Source: Ustulina deusta
Taxonomy: Eukaryota > Ascomycota > Sordariomycetes > Xylariales > Xylariaceae
Assembly (NCBI GenBank): GCA_023159155.1
Contig: JAJNNX010000055.1
Span: 310,001 to 374,000, forward strand
DNA length: 64,000 bases
Direction: 5' to 3'
In this document: one piece after another, positions 1 to 11,355 of the stretch
How positions within the stretch are numbered: the stretch's first letter is position 1
Layout of the letters: every line of letters begins with the position of its first letter
Translations under genes and position numbers: made by a program
The notes under the pieces: model-generated
Seen by the model: only the letters and a program-made list of their open reading frames with translations
Databases searched by the model: none
What the model was told of the DNA's origin: nothing

Positions 1-1457
1 TGGAAGCAGTAGTGTATGTAACTGCATGTGTATCTACTGCGTATGCTACTGTATGGTACCGAATGTGGGCTCCTGCTTACACTCCACTACGTGTCCGAGC
101 AACTTGGTATACCTACATACTATGTACATGTATGGTCGCTTTGGGAAACATTCCACCTTGACTCATACTATCTGCCAGGTCCCCCCCCACTCGAAGCCGC
201 ATAACATGGTATGATATAGGTAGTATAATGTAGTGTATACATAATTACTGAAACCAAGGGTACAGCCATGCCTACCCGGTAGATAAATTCTATGGAGTGT
301 ACACTATACGTGACGCCTTGTATATACATGGGTACGGCTTCAACACCAAGAGTGAACTAACAAAAAGTAGAATTCTAACTCCTAGCTACGACCCTACGAG
401 GGTGAAAATGCCTTGGTCACGGGAAGAATGCCCAATACACCCATATATATATATATATATACGACGCCATGCCGTTTACAGCCACACGTGGTCAAGAAGT
501 AGGCCGTAATGTATGCGTAGGGTAGACCAGGTAGCTGGAGCCCTCGCCCAGTCAAGTTGGAACCCCCGCCTTGGCGCTTGCACAATGTGACTGTCTCAAG
601 GAAGCTGGAAGGAATTGGAACCCCTGGTTTCGTTCTCGTTTTCGTTGGGCTTGATGCCCCTCCATTTTGGGAAATGATACTACCGATCGGTATCAACTTT
701 CTTTCTACACTTATACACGTGTACATAGATGGCCCTGCTGTTTGCGGCTGTTCGAACATTGCAGGTATGTTTCTAAGCTTTTAAGCTACGCTCAAAGCTG
801 CATAAATAGCTTGAGTGTGCTGCTCGAGATAATTCAAAGTTCGTAAATTGATGCAAGTTTCGAGAAATTTTCGATGATATTGTTAATCGGTGGTGCTATA
901 GTTTTTGGTTAAATAGCGTGGTGGGATTGAGACACCCAACTTTTACAGTATGGGACTGTTCCAGAAAACTGTGACCTAATTATAGGTTAAGCGTTGTCTC
1001 CTCGTGGTAGGAAAAGGATAGGCTCCCTGCATATTAGCGCTGCAGCCGCACAATCCCCCCGTTTGGTGTTAGGACTTGTGACTGACCCGCTGCTCAATCT
1101 CTATTCCTGGCATCTTTACACTGAAGGGATTCATGTTCCGCGCTTGGAATAGCACCTAGTCAGTCACGTCGTCCCCGGATAGTACACGTATTGATGCCTG
1201 CCGGGACATGAATCCTTCGGATTACGCCTCATTGCTGTGACCAAGTGTCTGTCTGTCTACACCAGATACTATTATGTGATCTAGGTATATGAGGCGGTGA
1301 GGTCTGCTGCAATGGATAAATCAGAATTAGAAGCCATGGGATATCCCACCAAGTAACCTTGGGTACATATGCCTGTCTAGCGATCATATATTCATATCCG
1401 TGTTTCTTGAGTTTTGTGTTTTTATGTCCATGAAGCTACACTAGTTTCACCCTTGCA
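1..1457. other. Intergenic stretch, no supported gene
   Basis: There is no ORF with recognisable protein features on either strand. The stretch holds a short TA microsatellite (about 442-462) and stretches of ordinary composition. The part next to 1458 should contain the promoter of the membrane-protein gene, but no specific site can be named. Confidence 0.6.
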
Positions 1458-2668
1458 ATGAAGTTGCTCACAGGAAGTCTGGCAACTCTGTTTGCTCTAG
1501 TAGGGGTAGGACAAGCCACTCCGACGCACCAGTTTGACCACTTCTTCCCAGGATGGAACGATCGCGTCCAAGCGATCCTGCGAGACAACTGCTCCGAGCC
1601 CTATGCCGAGTATCTAACAGGCAATATCAACTATGCGCTTGGGGTGCAATCGCTCGTTAACCCAGTCATTGACTGCGTCTTGGAAGCATTCCCAGAGTCC
1701 CGCAAGGCAGAATGTAAGCGTTTTCTATCTAGCTCCACGGGGCCGAGTTTCCTGCCTACTACTCGTTCGCTGTTCACTTGGTAATCGAGTCCTGACATGT
1801 CATATCAGTGGCTACCGGCGCCCTCGTCCTAGGTCTGATCCCTACCATCCTGCAAACCATCGGGAGCTCGACGGCGGAAACAGCCCTCGTCGGGCTGCGA
1901 CGCCCATTGCTGGGATTCTTAATTTCCGCCGGGAGCCCGGCGGTGTCGATGATGAAGACGAGCGACTTCGCGCGCGCGATCACGGATTTCGTCGAGGGTA
2001 GCGAGCCGAGCGAGATTGGCATCAACAAACTGCGCTGGAGTCCGGGGCGCGCGAAATGGGCGTTCCTCGTCGCGCTACTAGAATACGTGGCCGTGGGGGG
2101 TGCCGTGGCCAACGTGCTGCACCTCGCCTGGGAGTTAGGCATCTACGCTGTGGCCATCTTCGCCCCCAACACCATATTCGGCGTGCCGCTGTGGACGCTG
2201 GGCGCTGCCCTCATTCATTTGTCCGGCTGCTTGGCTCTGTGGGTGCGCGTGCGGATGCGGGTCGTGAACGCCGGGAGAGGAGAAGGTTATAATGCCCGCA
2301 CGAAGCCTCTGAATACGTGGATCCCAAGAGAACTAATCCCAACTGTATTCCAGCCGTCTATGACGCTAGATTTGCGACGAGATGGTGGGAGCACTTTCTG
2401 GTTCTACGTATTGACCTGGGTCATCAGCATTGGCATCTTGGCTCAAGTGGCGTTCGGCACCCTTGTCCTGTCGGGTCTGCTGTTCTTTAGTTTGGCGGAC
2501 TGCTTGATCATCGTCGCGAGATACACGCTTAGCGCCGTTGTCTGCCGAGCGGTGGTAAAGCTAGAGTTGTCAGGAATGATGGCGGCGATGGTCCCTGCCA
2601 AAGGGGGTGAGGCGGAGCCAGAACAGGTCGTCCTTACAGGCTGGAAAGGACAGCCACCGGACATGTAA
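1458..2668 (+). CDS. Predicted multi-span membrane protein with signal peptide, unknown function
   Basis: I do not recognise the family. The model has two exons, 1458-1713 and 1809-2668, joined across a 95-nt GTAAGC...CAG intron, giving about 371 aa. Residues 1-20 form a signal peptide ending in an Ala-x-Ala-like site. A short lumenal segment with two cysteines (C45, C73) follows. The rest holds several hydrophobic spans: one or two just after the splice, a pair around WAFLVALLEY and the following IYAVAIF stretch, one in PLWTLGAALIHLSG, and a long pair in the C-terminal third (WFYVLTWVISIGIL onward). The tail is hydrophilic and acidic. A signal peptide plus four to six spans suggests an integral protein of the secretory pathway or plasma membrane. 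The splice is supported because reading through reaches a stop within the intron and the frame resumes exactly at the acceptor. The function is not inferred. Confidence 0.72.
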
Positions 2669-3265
2669 GCTAGAAGTCCGGGTGGCTTAGATATACTGCA
2701 CATGCTGAGTTAGGATGATGAATAATAGCCACAGCAGTTCGAATACTACCAATGAGCGTTCGCACGAGTCACCAGAAGTTGAGACGCCCAACAACTGTCA
2801 TTCAAGCGATATAATATCGTCCATGCTCGAAGGGGCCATGACTCAGTCAACATATTGTTTAGCCTCCTTGTTCCCCCATGCTGATGATGAATGGGGAGGT
2901 TGCCGTACGCTTTCAATGCTCGTGAAGATGACTAAACAGCTCAGCCCGAGTCAGCCACCTGGCCTGTAAACGTGCCAGCTTTTCCCCGGATTCTAGTCTC
3001 CCTGGCTAAGCTGTAGTGTAGGTACCGTACCTCGCAAAGTGGATCTGCCGAAGAACCTCGGCTGAATGGTCGAGACAGGGTTCCCTGCAAGCTTAAACCC
3101 TTTCTCTGCCAGCAGCTTTGCCATATATATAGTAGAACCAAGACCGACCGCTGTGTTTTGGCTTCGTCTTGTGTATCCCAAGATCGTCTAGTGTTTTCAG
3201 CCAGTTTCGCTTGATTCTGGCCTTGCCTCTATAGCCGTTCGCACCTCCATAAGACGACAGGCGAC
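2669..3265. other. Intergenic stretch upstream of the thiolase
   Basis: A small ORF at 2715-2969 has no recognisable features and is not called. The stretch contains a CCTCGG hexamer (listed separately) 205 bp before the thiolase ATG. Confidence 0.5.
3056..3061 (+). promoter_or_regulatory. CCTCGG hexamer, candidate FarA/FarB (CTF1) site
   Basis: In Aspergillus the zinc-cluster regulators FarA and FarB recognise CCTCGG upstream of fatty-acid catabolism genes. This copy lies about 205 bp upstream of the ATG of a peroxisomal thiolase, a typical target class. A single hexamer can occur by chance, so the site is a candidate only. Confidence 0.4.
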
Positions 3266-4672
3266 ATGGCGGCGGAACGCGTTTCCTCTCTCCTGAAGCA
3301 CCTATCGCCGAATAACCCGGTAGCGGCAATGTAAGCAAACCATTTAGCCCCTCGAATCCGAAAGCACGCACATCGGTTGGAGAGCATCACTGACTTGTTG
3401 CGCAATGCCAGAACCTCCAAGACCCCCGACGATGTAGTCATTACTCTAGCGATCCGGACGCCACTATGCAAGGGCTACAAGGGAGGGTTCAAAGACACGA
3501 GCCTCGAGTATATCATGTACGCCATCCTGAAAGCGGCACGTGAGCGCTTGGGGTTCTCGCCGGAACTCGTGGAAGATATATGCATGGGAAATGTGCGTGG
3601 ATCTGTGCCTGGTCTGGTCTGGCTCAACCCCGCGAGAACGCTGGCGCTGACAAGTCCATGCGTCTGACAGGTTTCCGACGGCAAAGCAGCCTACAAGGCC
3701 CGTGCCGCAGCGCTCGCCGCCGGCTTTCCCAACACGACGGGCGCAAGCTCCCTAAATAGATTTTGCTCCTCCGGCCTCAAGGCCACGGCCGACATCGCAC
3801 ACGCAATTGCAGCAGGCTCGATCGAGATCGGCATCGCGGCCGGCGCGGAGTCGATGACGGTGGGCGGCGATCGACTCGAGGCGCCGTTCGACGAGGATGT
3901 GCTCAAGTACAGCCAGGAGGCCCGCGATTGCATGGAGTCCATGGGATGGACTAGCGAAAACGTCGCCCGTGATTTCGGCCTGACCCGCGAGGCTGTGGAC
4001 GAGTATGCCGCCGAGAGCTTCCGACGCGCCGAGGAGGCACAGAAGGCCGGTTGGTTCGACGACGAAATTGTGCCCGTCACCACCAAAGTCAAGGGCTCCG
4101 ACGGCGAGCTGAAGACCGTCACCCTGACTAAGGACGAGGGCATCCGGCCAGGCACAACGGCTGCGGGATTGGGCAAGATTCGCGCGGCCTTTCCTCAATG
4201 GGGCCCCATGACGACCGGCGGGAATGCCAGTCAGGTCACCGACGGCGCATCGGCCGTGGTCCTGATGAAGCGTTCCAAAGCAATCCAGCTGGGTCTACCT
4301 ATTCTGGCCAAGTACGTGGGCTCGACTGTTGCGGGTCTACCGCCGAGGATCATGGGTATCGGACCCACGGTTGCTATTCCGAAGTTGCTGAAACAACATA
4401 ATATCACGTTAGATGATTGCGACGTAATCGAGGTGAATGAGGCATTCGCCACGATGGCTGTTTATACGAAGGATTTCCTGAAGCTAGATTGGAGCAAGAT
4501 GAATCCCCGTGGTGGCGCCATTGCTCTTGGCCACCCGCTCGGAACCACGGGCACACGCCAGATCGTCACTGGTCTTAGTGAGTGCCGTCGGACGAAGAAG
4601 AAGATTCTGTTGACGAGTATGTGCATTGGAACTGGCATGGGTATGGCTGGGCTATTCGTCAACGAGCAATGA
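3266..4672 (+). CDS. Peroxisomal 3-ketoacyl-CoA thiolase (acetyl-CoA C-acyltransferase)
   Basis: This enzyme catalyses the thiolytic last step of peroxisomal fatty-acid beta-oxidation. There are three exons: 3266-3330, 3385-3592 and 3671-4672, with introns of 54 nt (GTAAGC) and 78 nt (an unusual GTGCGT donor), giving 424 aa. The start at 3266 is favoured because it supplies a perfect PTS2 signal at residues 5-13 (RVSSLLKHL, pattern R-V-x5-H-L). The catalytic residues are present: the nucleophile C123 in RFCSSGL, the NEAFA motif, the histidine of GGAIALGHPLG, and the second cysteine C409 in CIGTGMG. The length matches fungal peroxisomal thiolases, and the C-terminus (NEQ) is not a PTS1. A CCTCGG box lies 205 bp upstream. 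The acceptors were chosen by frame and by continuity of the family motifs; for example GN joins VSDGKAAY across intron 2. Confidence 0.93.
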
Positions 4673-5128
4673 TGTATGTATGTATGTACACTAGCGACAG
4701 CACGACTGTGATCGAATATTGAAGAGATGAAGCAATCAGAATCATGTTGACAGTGACATACTCCTACGCCGCACCCTTCAGCTGCGAGCATAAGTCCACC
4801 AAATTATTACTTGTTCGCCCCGGATTAGCTCGAACGTCTAATCTCGTATATCATAATTATATACCCTTTGTCTATTAGCTTTCCCAAACGCCTGGTATCT
4901 TCTGATTATAGGCAAACTCTATATCTGATGCTATATACGTTGACCAAGTCTCCAAACTCCCTATAGTTACCGCGTTTCCAACAATTTACTATAGAATAAT
5001 CATAGTTCTCCACCGCCTCGTTTGGCTATGAGGCGTGCGGACCCAGAATAGCAGATCTTCGAACATGACTCGATGCACATTCATTCCATCATTGCCGACT
5101 TTCTCGCTCGGCGCTAATTGGATGGCCT
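4673..5128. other. Convergent intergenic stretch between thiolase and GH128
   Basis: This is AT-richer 3' flanking DNA shared by two converging genes, with a short ATGT repeat just after the thiolase stop (4674-4687). No ORF or RNA is recognised. Confidence 0.5.
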
Positions 5129-6164
5129 TTAAACCAGAAGAAGGCTCCCAGTGAGTGCCAACGTGATGCCTAATAGCGCACTAACCTGGGTTCGTCCAGC
5201 TCGGCCAGACTGGGGGTCTACACCGGTGGCAGCACCGCCCAAGTACCAAGAGCCAATGTCTGTCAGCTCGCCGTCGTTGTTAAGCATAACGGCGTTCGGG
5301 CCAACATTGCTATCGCGAGAGCGAAATGAACCGAAATAGCTGTAGCGCGCAACAGAATCCAGACGGTCGTAATACTCAGCAGAGGTGTTATAGAAGTACT
5401 GAGTCGTCCCGAGATCTTGATTGTCGTAGTTGTACTCGGTAATCCACTGCGATTTGTTCGGGAATCTGCGAAGCGATCAGAACACGTCAGTTGGCCAAGA
5501 AGATATTCACATAGCATGCCATATGCATAGCGTTGGAGTAGGCGGGGGAAACATACGCAGCAGAGTATTCGCCCAGATGACTCGCCAGGCCCTCGAAATT
5601 CCCATACCAATGAATGGTAACAAAGTCGTACGAGCAGTTTTTCTCGTTCCCATTGGTGCTGATAAGTTGTGAACAGTTACCCAGGAACTGCTGCAGCCAG
5701 GGAATGCCACCCGTGCCGCCCGTGCAAGCGGGCAATCCGACCTTGACTCCCTTCTCACTTAGAGGTATGATGTTGTCGACCCAGACCTGAGCAGCCTTCG
5801 ACGGTTGGATATCACTCCCTCCATATTGACTCGGCCCGTCGGGTTCGTTGAAGGTCAGCACATGGCTGATGTTGCGCCCACCATCAATCAAGCCATTGAC
5901 GGTATCCAGGAAGGATGTGTCGTCGATAGAACCCCATAGCATAGGCACGAACTCGAAACCACTCTGCGGCTGATTGGTGAATGCAGGCGCCGGCGTTGGT
6001 TGGTAATTGTAGTACCATGTTAAATCGGATCCGCCCTGAACCCAGATAGCGTTGTCCTCAGGAGAGTGCTCATTGGGGACAAAGACGAGACCGCGCTTAT
6101 CCGATCGCGTCTGTGCACAGACAACCGACAAGACGGCAGCTACCACAGCAAAGGAGGAATGCAT
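5129..6164 (-). CDS. Secreted GH128-type endo-beta-1,3-glucanase (Asl1-like), probably GPI-anchored
   Basis: This is a glycoside hydrolase of the Asl1/GH128 catalytic-core family, acting on cell-wall beta-1,3-glucan outside the cell. There are two exons, 6164-5557 and 5465-5129, with a 91-nt GTATGT...CAG intron, giving 314 aa. The start at 6164 is preferred over an upstream in-frame ATG (6197) because it begins a clean signal peptide (residues 1-18, ending VVCAQ). The catalytic pair is visible: the acid/base E107 in FNEPDG and the nucleophile E213 in WITEYN, the latter encoded by exon 2. The conserved IHWYGN strand also lies between them. The C-terminus is a short hydrophilic linker followed by a hydrophobic tail (VSALLGITLALTGSLLLV), the layout of a GPI-attachment signal. 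The gene is convergent with the thiolase. Confidence 0.9.
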
Positions 6165-7771
6165 GGCTGGCCGGCTCGATAAGCGAATGACTAGCAAACT
6201 TTAAAGAGCGGTAATGTTAAGACTATCTTACTCGCGAGCTCAACTACTCGCGGCCGCCGTCGAAGGATCGACGCGCCTTTGGACCGACGGAAAAGAAAAA
6301 GAAAAGAAAAAACAGATACGGCGCCGCTATACAAATTAGTGTAACTTTCTCTCTCTTACAAGAGAGCAGGAAATCAAGATAAAATTGACCAAAACGGGAA
6401 AGAAAAGAATCGAACAGAGAACCATGAGCAGAAACGCGAGCAGAAACACGACCGGGAGCGACGGAGGTGATATCTACAAAAGTTCACTGGGCTGGAACGA
6501 GCCGTTCACTGCAGCTGAAGCACCTGGCCCACCATTCCCGGATTCCTATCAAGTACCTACGCCTCCAGCAGGGAAGAAAAAAAAAATAGTGTATGCATGG
6601 GCAAGCCATCTAGAACCAAGAACCAGCGTTGTAGTATCCCGTATCAAGATCAATCAATACAGGCTTAGTGTAACGAAAATACCTACACTACATACACTCG
6701 ACACATGGTCGACGGACGGGAGCGCTGCCGAGCCGCTAGGATAAGCACTAAAAGACAATCATTACTTTGGGCGCTGATCTATTGGCGAAAGCGGGTGTAC
6801 ACTACACCACAAGGGCGAGTGCGTTGGGATGGTAGACTCAGCTGTGCTCCGTATTAGGCTGCGCCAAGCTGGCGAGCACAAGGGCGTTGCGAAGTCGTAG
6901 GCAAAAGCCGCGTGGTGGTGGGCAGAGTAGAAGGATGGTTCCCTCCATGTGGCATATAGCAGTCTACTTCGCAATTGTAGGTACCTGAACAGCGCCTGAA
7001 CAGAACCTGGATATTGGGACCGATGCCTGGCGACTGCATACTATTTACCCCATGTCTGGATCATCATGGGATCGATCGGTTAAGGTCCGACCCTTCGATG
7101 GCGCTGGCTGATCTGGAACCATCCCTGCTTCGATGACCATTACCTCGGGAATTCCTACCGTCATTCATGGTCATGATAAACGAGAACTTGTAGGTTCGGG
7201 AATGTTTCATGCGAGTCAGCCATGTTCCCAGGCCCTGCTGCCGGACGCGATTGTACCGCCACAAGACCATCTCCAACAATCTGTCCTCGTGGGGGATGGA
7301 GTACCGCAGACACAGCGCTGAGCACGAGCCTGTTTGACTGTCACGCTTGCCCGCTTAGGGTTTGATTTGGGTGATATTTCTGCAGAGGCTACATGTTAGA
7401 GGCTACCTATATGGGCCATGGAGTGTGGGCGAGGGGCGGTCTGGAGACGAGCTGTCTTCCCCCCAGCGTTAATCATTCCACCACCACCACCCTTCATCCA
7501 AATATTATAGGTTAACCATGAGGCCACGCATGATCGAATTTTCGTAGTATTTCCCTTCTTCACTATATTCCGTCCAAGCCCACGACCGTGTCCGTCATGA
7601 CGATACCAGTCCCGTCATTTTACGCATCGCCTGTCCCGAGACATCCAACCATGATTTATCGTCTAAATTCCCCTGCACCATAGTAACCATAATCATCCGA
7701 AATGCCCATACCGCCAATGTCCGGGTAGCACTATACTAGAGCTCCTCCGGGGGGGGGTTCATCTTCCACAA
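6165..7771. other. Intergenic stretch, no supported gene
   Basis: It holds the GH128 promoter side, with an A-rich purine run at about 6289-6317, and the 3' flank of carbonic anhydrase. The ORFs (up to 119 codons) show no recognisable features and lie in low-complexity DNA. Confidence 0.5.
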
Positions 7772-8671
7772 CTAGCCCTCGGTAAGATTGTAGATCTTCT
7801 GGATGCTCTCCAGCACCTTCTTATGATCGATCTTGAGGTCTTTCAACAATCCATCTTCAAACCCAAACACCCAACCGTGCACCACGGGGTACTGGTTTTT
7901 AGCGTACGACTGCTGAACAGCAGCCGTCTTGATGACGTTTCGGCACTGCTCTACGACGCTCAATTCGACGAGGCGATCGTACCGCGCCGTCTCGTCGCTG
8001 ATAGAATCCAGCTCTTTCTCGTGGATGCGATAGACGTCGCGAATGTTCCGAAGCCAGGGGTTCAGCAAGCCCAAATCCTTGGGCGTCATGGCAGCCTTGA
8101 CACCGCCGCAGCCGTAATGGCCGCACACGATGATGTGCTTGACATGGAGATGGCACACGGCGTACTCGATGACGCTCATAACATTGAGGTCCGTGTTGAC
8201 GACCAGGTTGGCGATGTTGCGGTGGATGAAGGCCTCGCCGGGCCCGAGGCCCGAGATCTGCTCGGCGGGAATGCGGGAATCGCTGCATCCAATCCAGAGA
8301 TACTCGGGGCTCTGTCCGGCACTCAGCTTGGTGAAGAACTCGGGGTCCTTCAGCTTCTGCTCGGCAGCCCAGGCACGGTTGTGGTCAAACACGCGGTCAT
8401 GGGTCTGCTGGAGATACTTGGAAATATCCGACGCGGCCATGTTGCGAGTGATGTCGTTCCCGTTGAGCCAGGCGAGGTAATTGTTGTTGGTGGTGTTATT
8501 ATTATTATTATTATTCCTACTGCTGCCCGAAGAACTGCCACTGCTGCTACAGGATCGAGATGGAGGAGGCGTGTGCACTGGTGCTGCTGAGGTTGGGATG
8601 AGGGTTCGTTTCGCGCATGCGGAGAGCCGAGAACCACAGCCCACCCTCCCTCTGCTCATCTGGCCTATCAT
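7772..8671 (-). CDS. Beta-class carbonic anhydrase
   Basis: This zinc enzyme interconverts CO2 and bicarbonate. The intronless ORF is 299 aa. The catalytic core shows the three beta-class zinc ligands and the Asp-Arg dyad: C-x-D-x-R in IGCSDSR, then H and C in CGHYGCGG, plus the HRNIANLV segment. An extension of about 77 residues precedes the core: Arg/Ser-rich at first, then poly-Ser/Gly (about 40-51) and a run of seven Asn followed by TTNNN (about 53-64). An internal ATG at 8440 (MAASDISKYL) would give a compact enzyme of about 222 aa, like the cytosolic fungal forms. The longer start might give a mitochondrial form. Both starts are plausible, and the sequence alone does not decide between them. 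Confidence 0.92.
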   Translation of the reverse strand: MIGQMSRGRVGCGSRLSACAKRTLIPTSAAPVHTPPPSRSCSSSGSSSGSSRNNNNNNNTTNNNYLAWLNGNDITRNMAASDISKYLQQTHDRVFDHNRAWAAEQKLKDPEFFTKLSAGQSPEYLWIGCSDSRIPAEQISGLGPGEAFIHRNIANLVVNTDLNVMSVIEYAVCHLHVKHIIVCGHYGCGGVKAAMTPKDLGLLNPWLRNIRDVYRIHEKELDSISDETARYDRLVELSVVEQCRNVIKTAAVQQSYAKNQYPVVHGWVFGFEDGLLKDLKIDHKKVLESIQKIYNLTEG

Positions 8672-9150
8672 CGGCGACTTCTAAGCGGCTAGAGTCGAGG
8701 GAATTTCAGTGCTTAGTGTAGGCATCTCAATGCATAGCCAGTGTAGCCGTACATAGTGTTTCTGTATCTCCCTCATTCTGTTTATCTGAGCCGCCGAAAA
8801 GCGCACAGCAGAGCAATCTTGCTAGCTGCTTGGGGAATGGACGGATGGAGCGCTCGTACAAATTCACCGATAACCTCCGTCCTGACGTAGGTATCCCTCT
8901 GCTCGATGCACGGTAGAGCGTATACGACTACTGCACTAACACTTAGTCGCCAAGAGATATATAGAGCGGCATCGAGTAGCGCACTACACCTACATACCTA
9001 GCGTAGTCTAGTATCTATGTATACGTACATACCTACCTACCTAAGGCTAGAGCTTTCTAGCGTAGTTGATAGCCAAGAATGCTATGCGTAAATCTAAAAA
9101 TCTACGCATATGTAGGTACTACTTTTATGCGTAAGAGCAAGTTCAATAGG

Positions 9151-9168
9151 TACCTACCTAGGTAGGTA
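9151..9168. repeat. 18-nt perfect palindrome TACCTACC/TAGGTAGGTA type
   Basis: The sequence reads identically on both strands. It is the longest clear example of a TACCTAGGTA-like word that recurs in intergenic DNA across the window, for example near 40140, 40195, 45410 and 32710. Confidence 0.8.
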
Positions 9169-9197
9169 GTTTAGTCTATACAGTATGCGCCTACATC

Positions 9198-9287
9198 AGA
9201 AAGGAGAAAAGGAAGAAGAAAAGAAAGAAGAAAAGAAAGAAGAAAAGAGAAAGAGGGAAAAAAAGAAAAAGAAAAAGAAAAGAAAAG
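9198..9287 (+). repeat. 90-nt homopurine (GA/GAA) tract
   Basis: The tract is an uninterrupted run of A and G with repeated GAAGAAAAGAAA units. Tracts of this kind can form triplex (H-DNA) structures and often mark fungal promoters or intergenic boundaries; no role is shown here. Confidence 0.8.
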
Positions 9288-9454
9288 TAACTAGAAAACC
9301 CCAAGGTACGGTGCATACTTAATTTTCACCTAGATGGTATACCTATCGCGTTATTTGTATCCCTCATTATACCTGTACGGATACAGGATCAGATAGTTAC
9401 GAATTTCTCCTTCCAACGGCGTGGCTATATGTTGTGGCCAACTATTATACAACT

Positions 9455-11355
9455 TCACTCAAAACCTTTCAAATAAGTATCGGCTTTCTCCCACTCCCGC
9501 TCGATGATGCATTTTCTATCCTCGCCCCTCACTCGGAACCTGGCCTGGAAGGGGTTGGGTCCCAGTAGCATCCCGCCGTGAAAAGCATTTATACCAGTGT
9601 CTACCCCCTCCGACGAGGCAGCTTCGATATCGAAACACCACACGACTTTCGCCATTGCCAACAACAGGCTTTGCATGGCCATATCTTGTCCCACGCACAC
9701 TCTCCTGCCTCCACCAAAGGTCCAAACTGGTCTTCCCGAGAGAGTATTGCTACTCTCCCCTCCGTTTGTTTTAGAACCACGCGGGTGTCGAAGGAACCGG
9801 GTTGGGTCGAACTCCTCGGGATTGTCGAACTCCTCGGGGTCGTGATTGATCCCCCAGATATTCGTCAGCACCGCCGTGTTGGCTGGGATGAAGAACCCCT
9901 CGTAGATATCATCTTGAGTCGTAGCATGTGGGATTCCAGAGGGAATGCTAGGACGCCACCGGAGGACCTGACACCTCTCCTTAGGAACAAACATAAGCGT
10001 AATGTTATTGCCGGGGTGGACTTACTTCGAGGAGACAGGCGGCAAGGTATGGGAGTTCGGCTTCGTTTGTCCCCATCGGCATCTTGTCGCTACCATAGAA
10101 GCCGTCCACTTCTTGCTGGGCCGTTTTCAAAACAGAAGGGTAAGCCGCCATCGCCAATAGAAACGTCTCGAACGCATTCGCCGATGTGTCGGTACCGCCC
10201 TCCATCAACACACCTCCGATGTAGTCGAGATCGACGTCGCTATATGCATCTTTCTCTTGCCTGCGAAGTAAGTCTAGCATGAAACATTCCCTGCTTTGAC
10301 CCCGTGTCATTCTATCTCTCACCTCTGCAACCATGTCATGGTAAAGAGTGTGTTGATTCCGCCCCACGGCTTGTACCTTCTCCTTCCACCCCCGCCACGG
10401 CGTAAGGAATTCTGGCACAAATTTCAAGAAAGGGAGGATGTCGTAAGGAGGGATAAATCCAGGGGTCAATATCTCCGCCCAATCGTCCTCCACATCGGAA
10501 AACCTCTTGATCAGACTATTGTCCTTGAACTCCTTCGCCCTCACTCCAAAGACTGAAGCCATGATGATAGCGCCGTGGTATCGAATTACATGCTCATGGA
10601 ATCGTTGTGGCTCGATCAGCAACTCATACACTATAGTACATGATCAGGAATGTCTATTGTACTCTTGAGGGATCTTCGGGAGCTCGCAAGGGAACATCGC
10701 GGTGAATGACCACCATGATTCTACTCACTGAGCTGGCATGCTTCGGCCTCCTCTAGCGGGGACCGCTTGTTCATTTCATCCTTTTTTAGGAACTCCGTCA
10801 TGGTTTTGCGCATCTTGCGCCACTTGGGGCCATACTGTTGCAGTGCAAGATGGTAGTCACCAGGGGCCTACGAAACATTAAAGGTCGGAAATGAGCACTT
10901 ATAGTAAATATTTGGCTCGTTCCTGGGAAATTTCCGCCGCACGCGCAGCCAATCTAGCATATAGAAGCAATAACTCCACTAAATTAGGAAATGAAAGACT
11001 CAAGAATGCGTACCGGCATCACCATCGTGGCCGCAGGAAAAGACGGTCGCGAAGAGTATATAGCCCCACATTGATCAAGTAGATCTCGAGCAGCTTTCCA
11101 ACTGTTTATCACTACGGCATTGGTGCTTGGGCCCAATTGCAAGCCCATGAGGCCATGCGATGAGTATTTCCAACCTAGTTCCGCAATCTTCAAGTATTCC
11201 TTTTGCCGGGGTAGTTGGTGCAGATTACCCAGGACTGGCAGTGTCGGCGGACAAGGAGGGAAGTTTCGGGGACGACGATTCAAGAAAAGACGAACACAAT
11301 TATACAAAAAGATAATAGAGGACATAAGCCCCAACGCGGATGCGATGTGAAACAT
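9455..11355 (-). CDS. Cytochrome P450 monooxygenase (OrdA/CYP64-like group)
   Basis: This is a membrane-anchored haem monooxygenase of unknown substrate. There are four exons: 11355-11014, 10867-10729, 10630-10026 and 9967-9455, about 532 aa. The start at 11355 puts a hydrophobic anchor (IASALGLMSSIIFLY) first, followed by the proline-rich hinge PPCPPTLPVLGN; an upstream in-frame ATG at 11430 is less likely. Visible motifs are the I-helix EGGTDTSAN, the K-helix E-x-x-R formed across the last splice (LLE joins VLRWRP), the FDPTRF region, and the haem loop FGGGRRVCVG with the Cys ligand. For the last intron the CAG acceptor at 9968-9970 was chosen over an AAG 9 nt earlier because it restores that helix. 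The overall look resembles fungal secondary-metabolism P450s near O-methylsterigmatocystin oxidoreductase, but no cluster genes are adjacent. Confidence 0.9.

Larger units (their letters stand above)
8672..9454. other. Intergenic stretch with palindromic TACC/GGTA words and a purine tract
   Basis: There is no coding signal. The stretch contains many TACCTAC/GGTAGG words, including an 18-nt perfect palindrome at 9151-9168, and a 90-nt pure purine tract (9198-9287), both listed separately. Confidence 0.6.
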
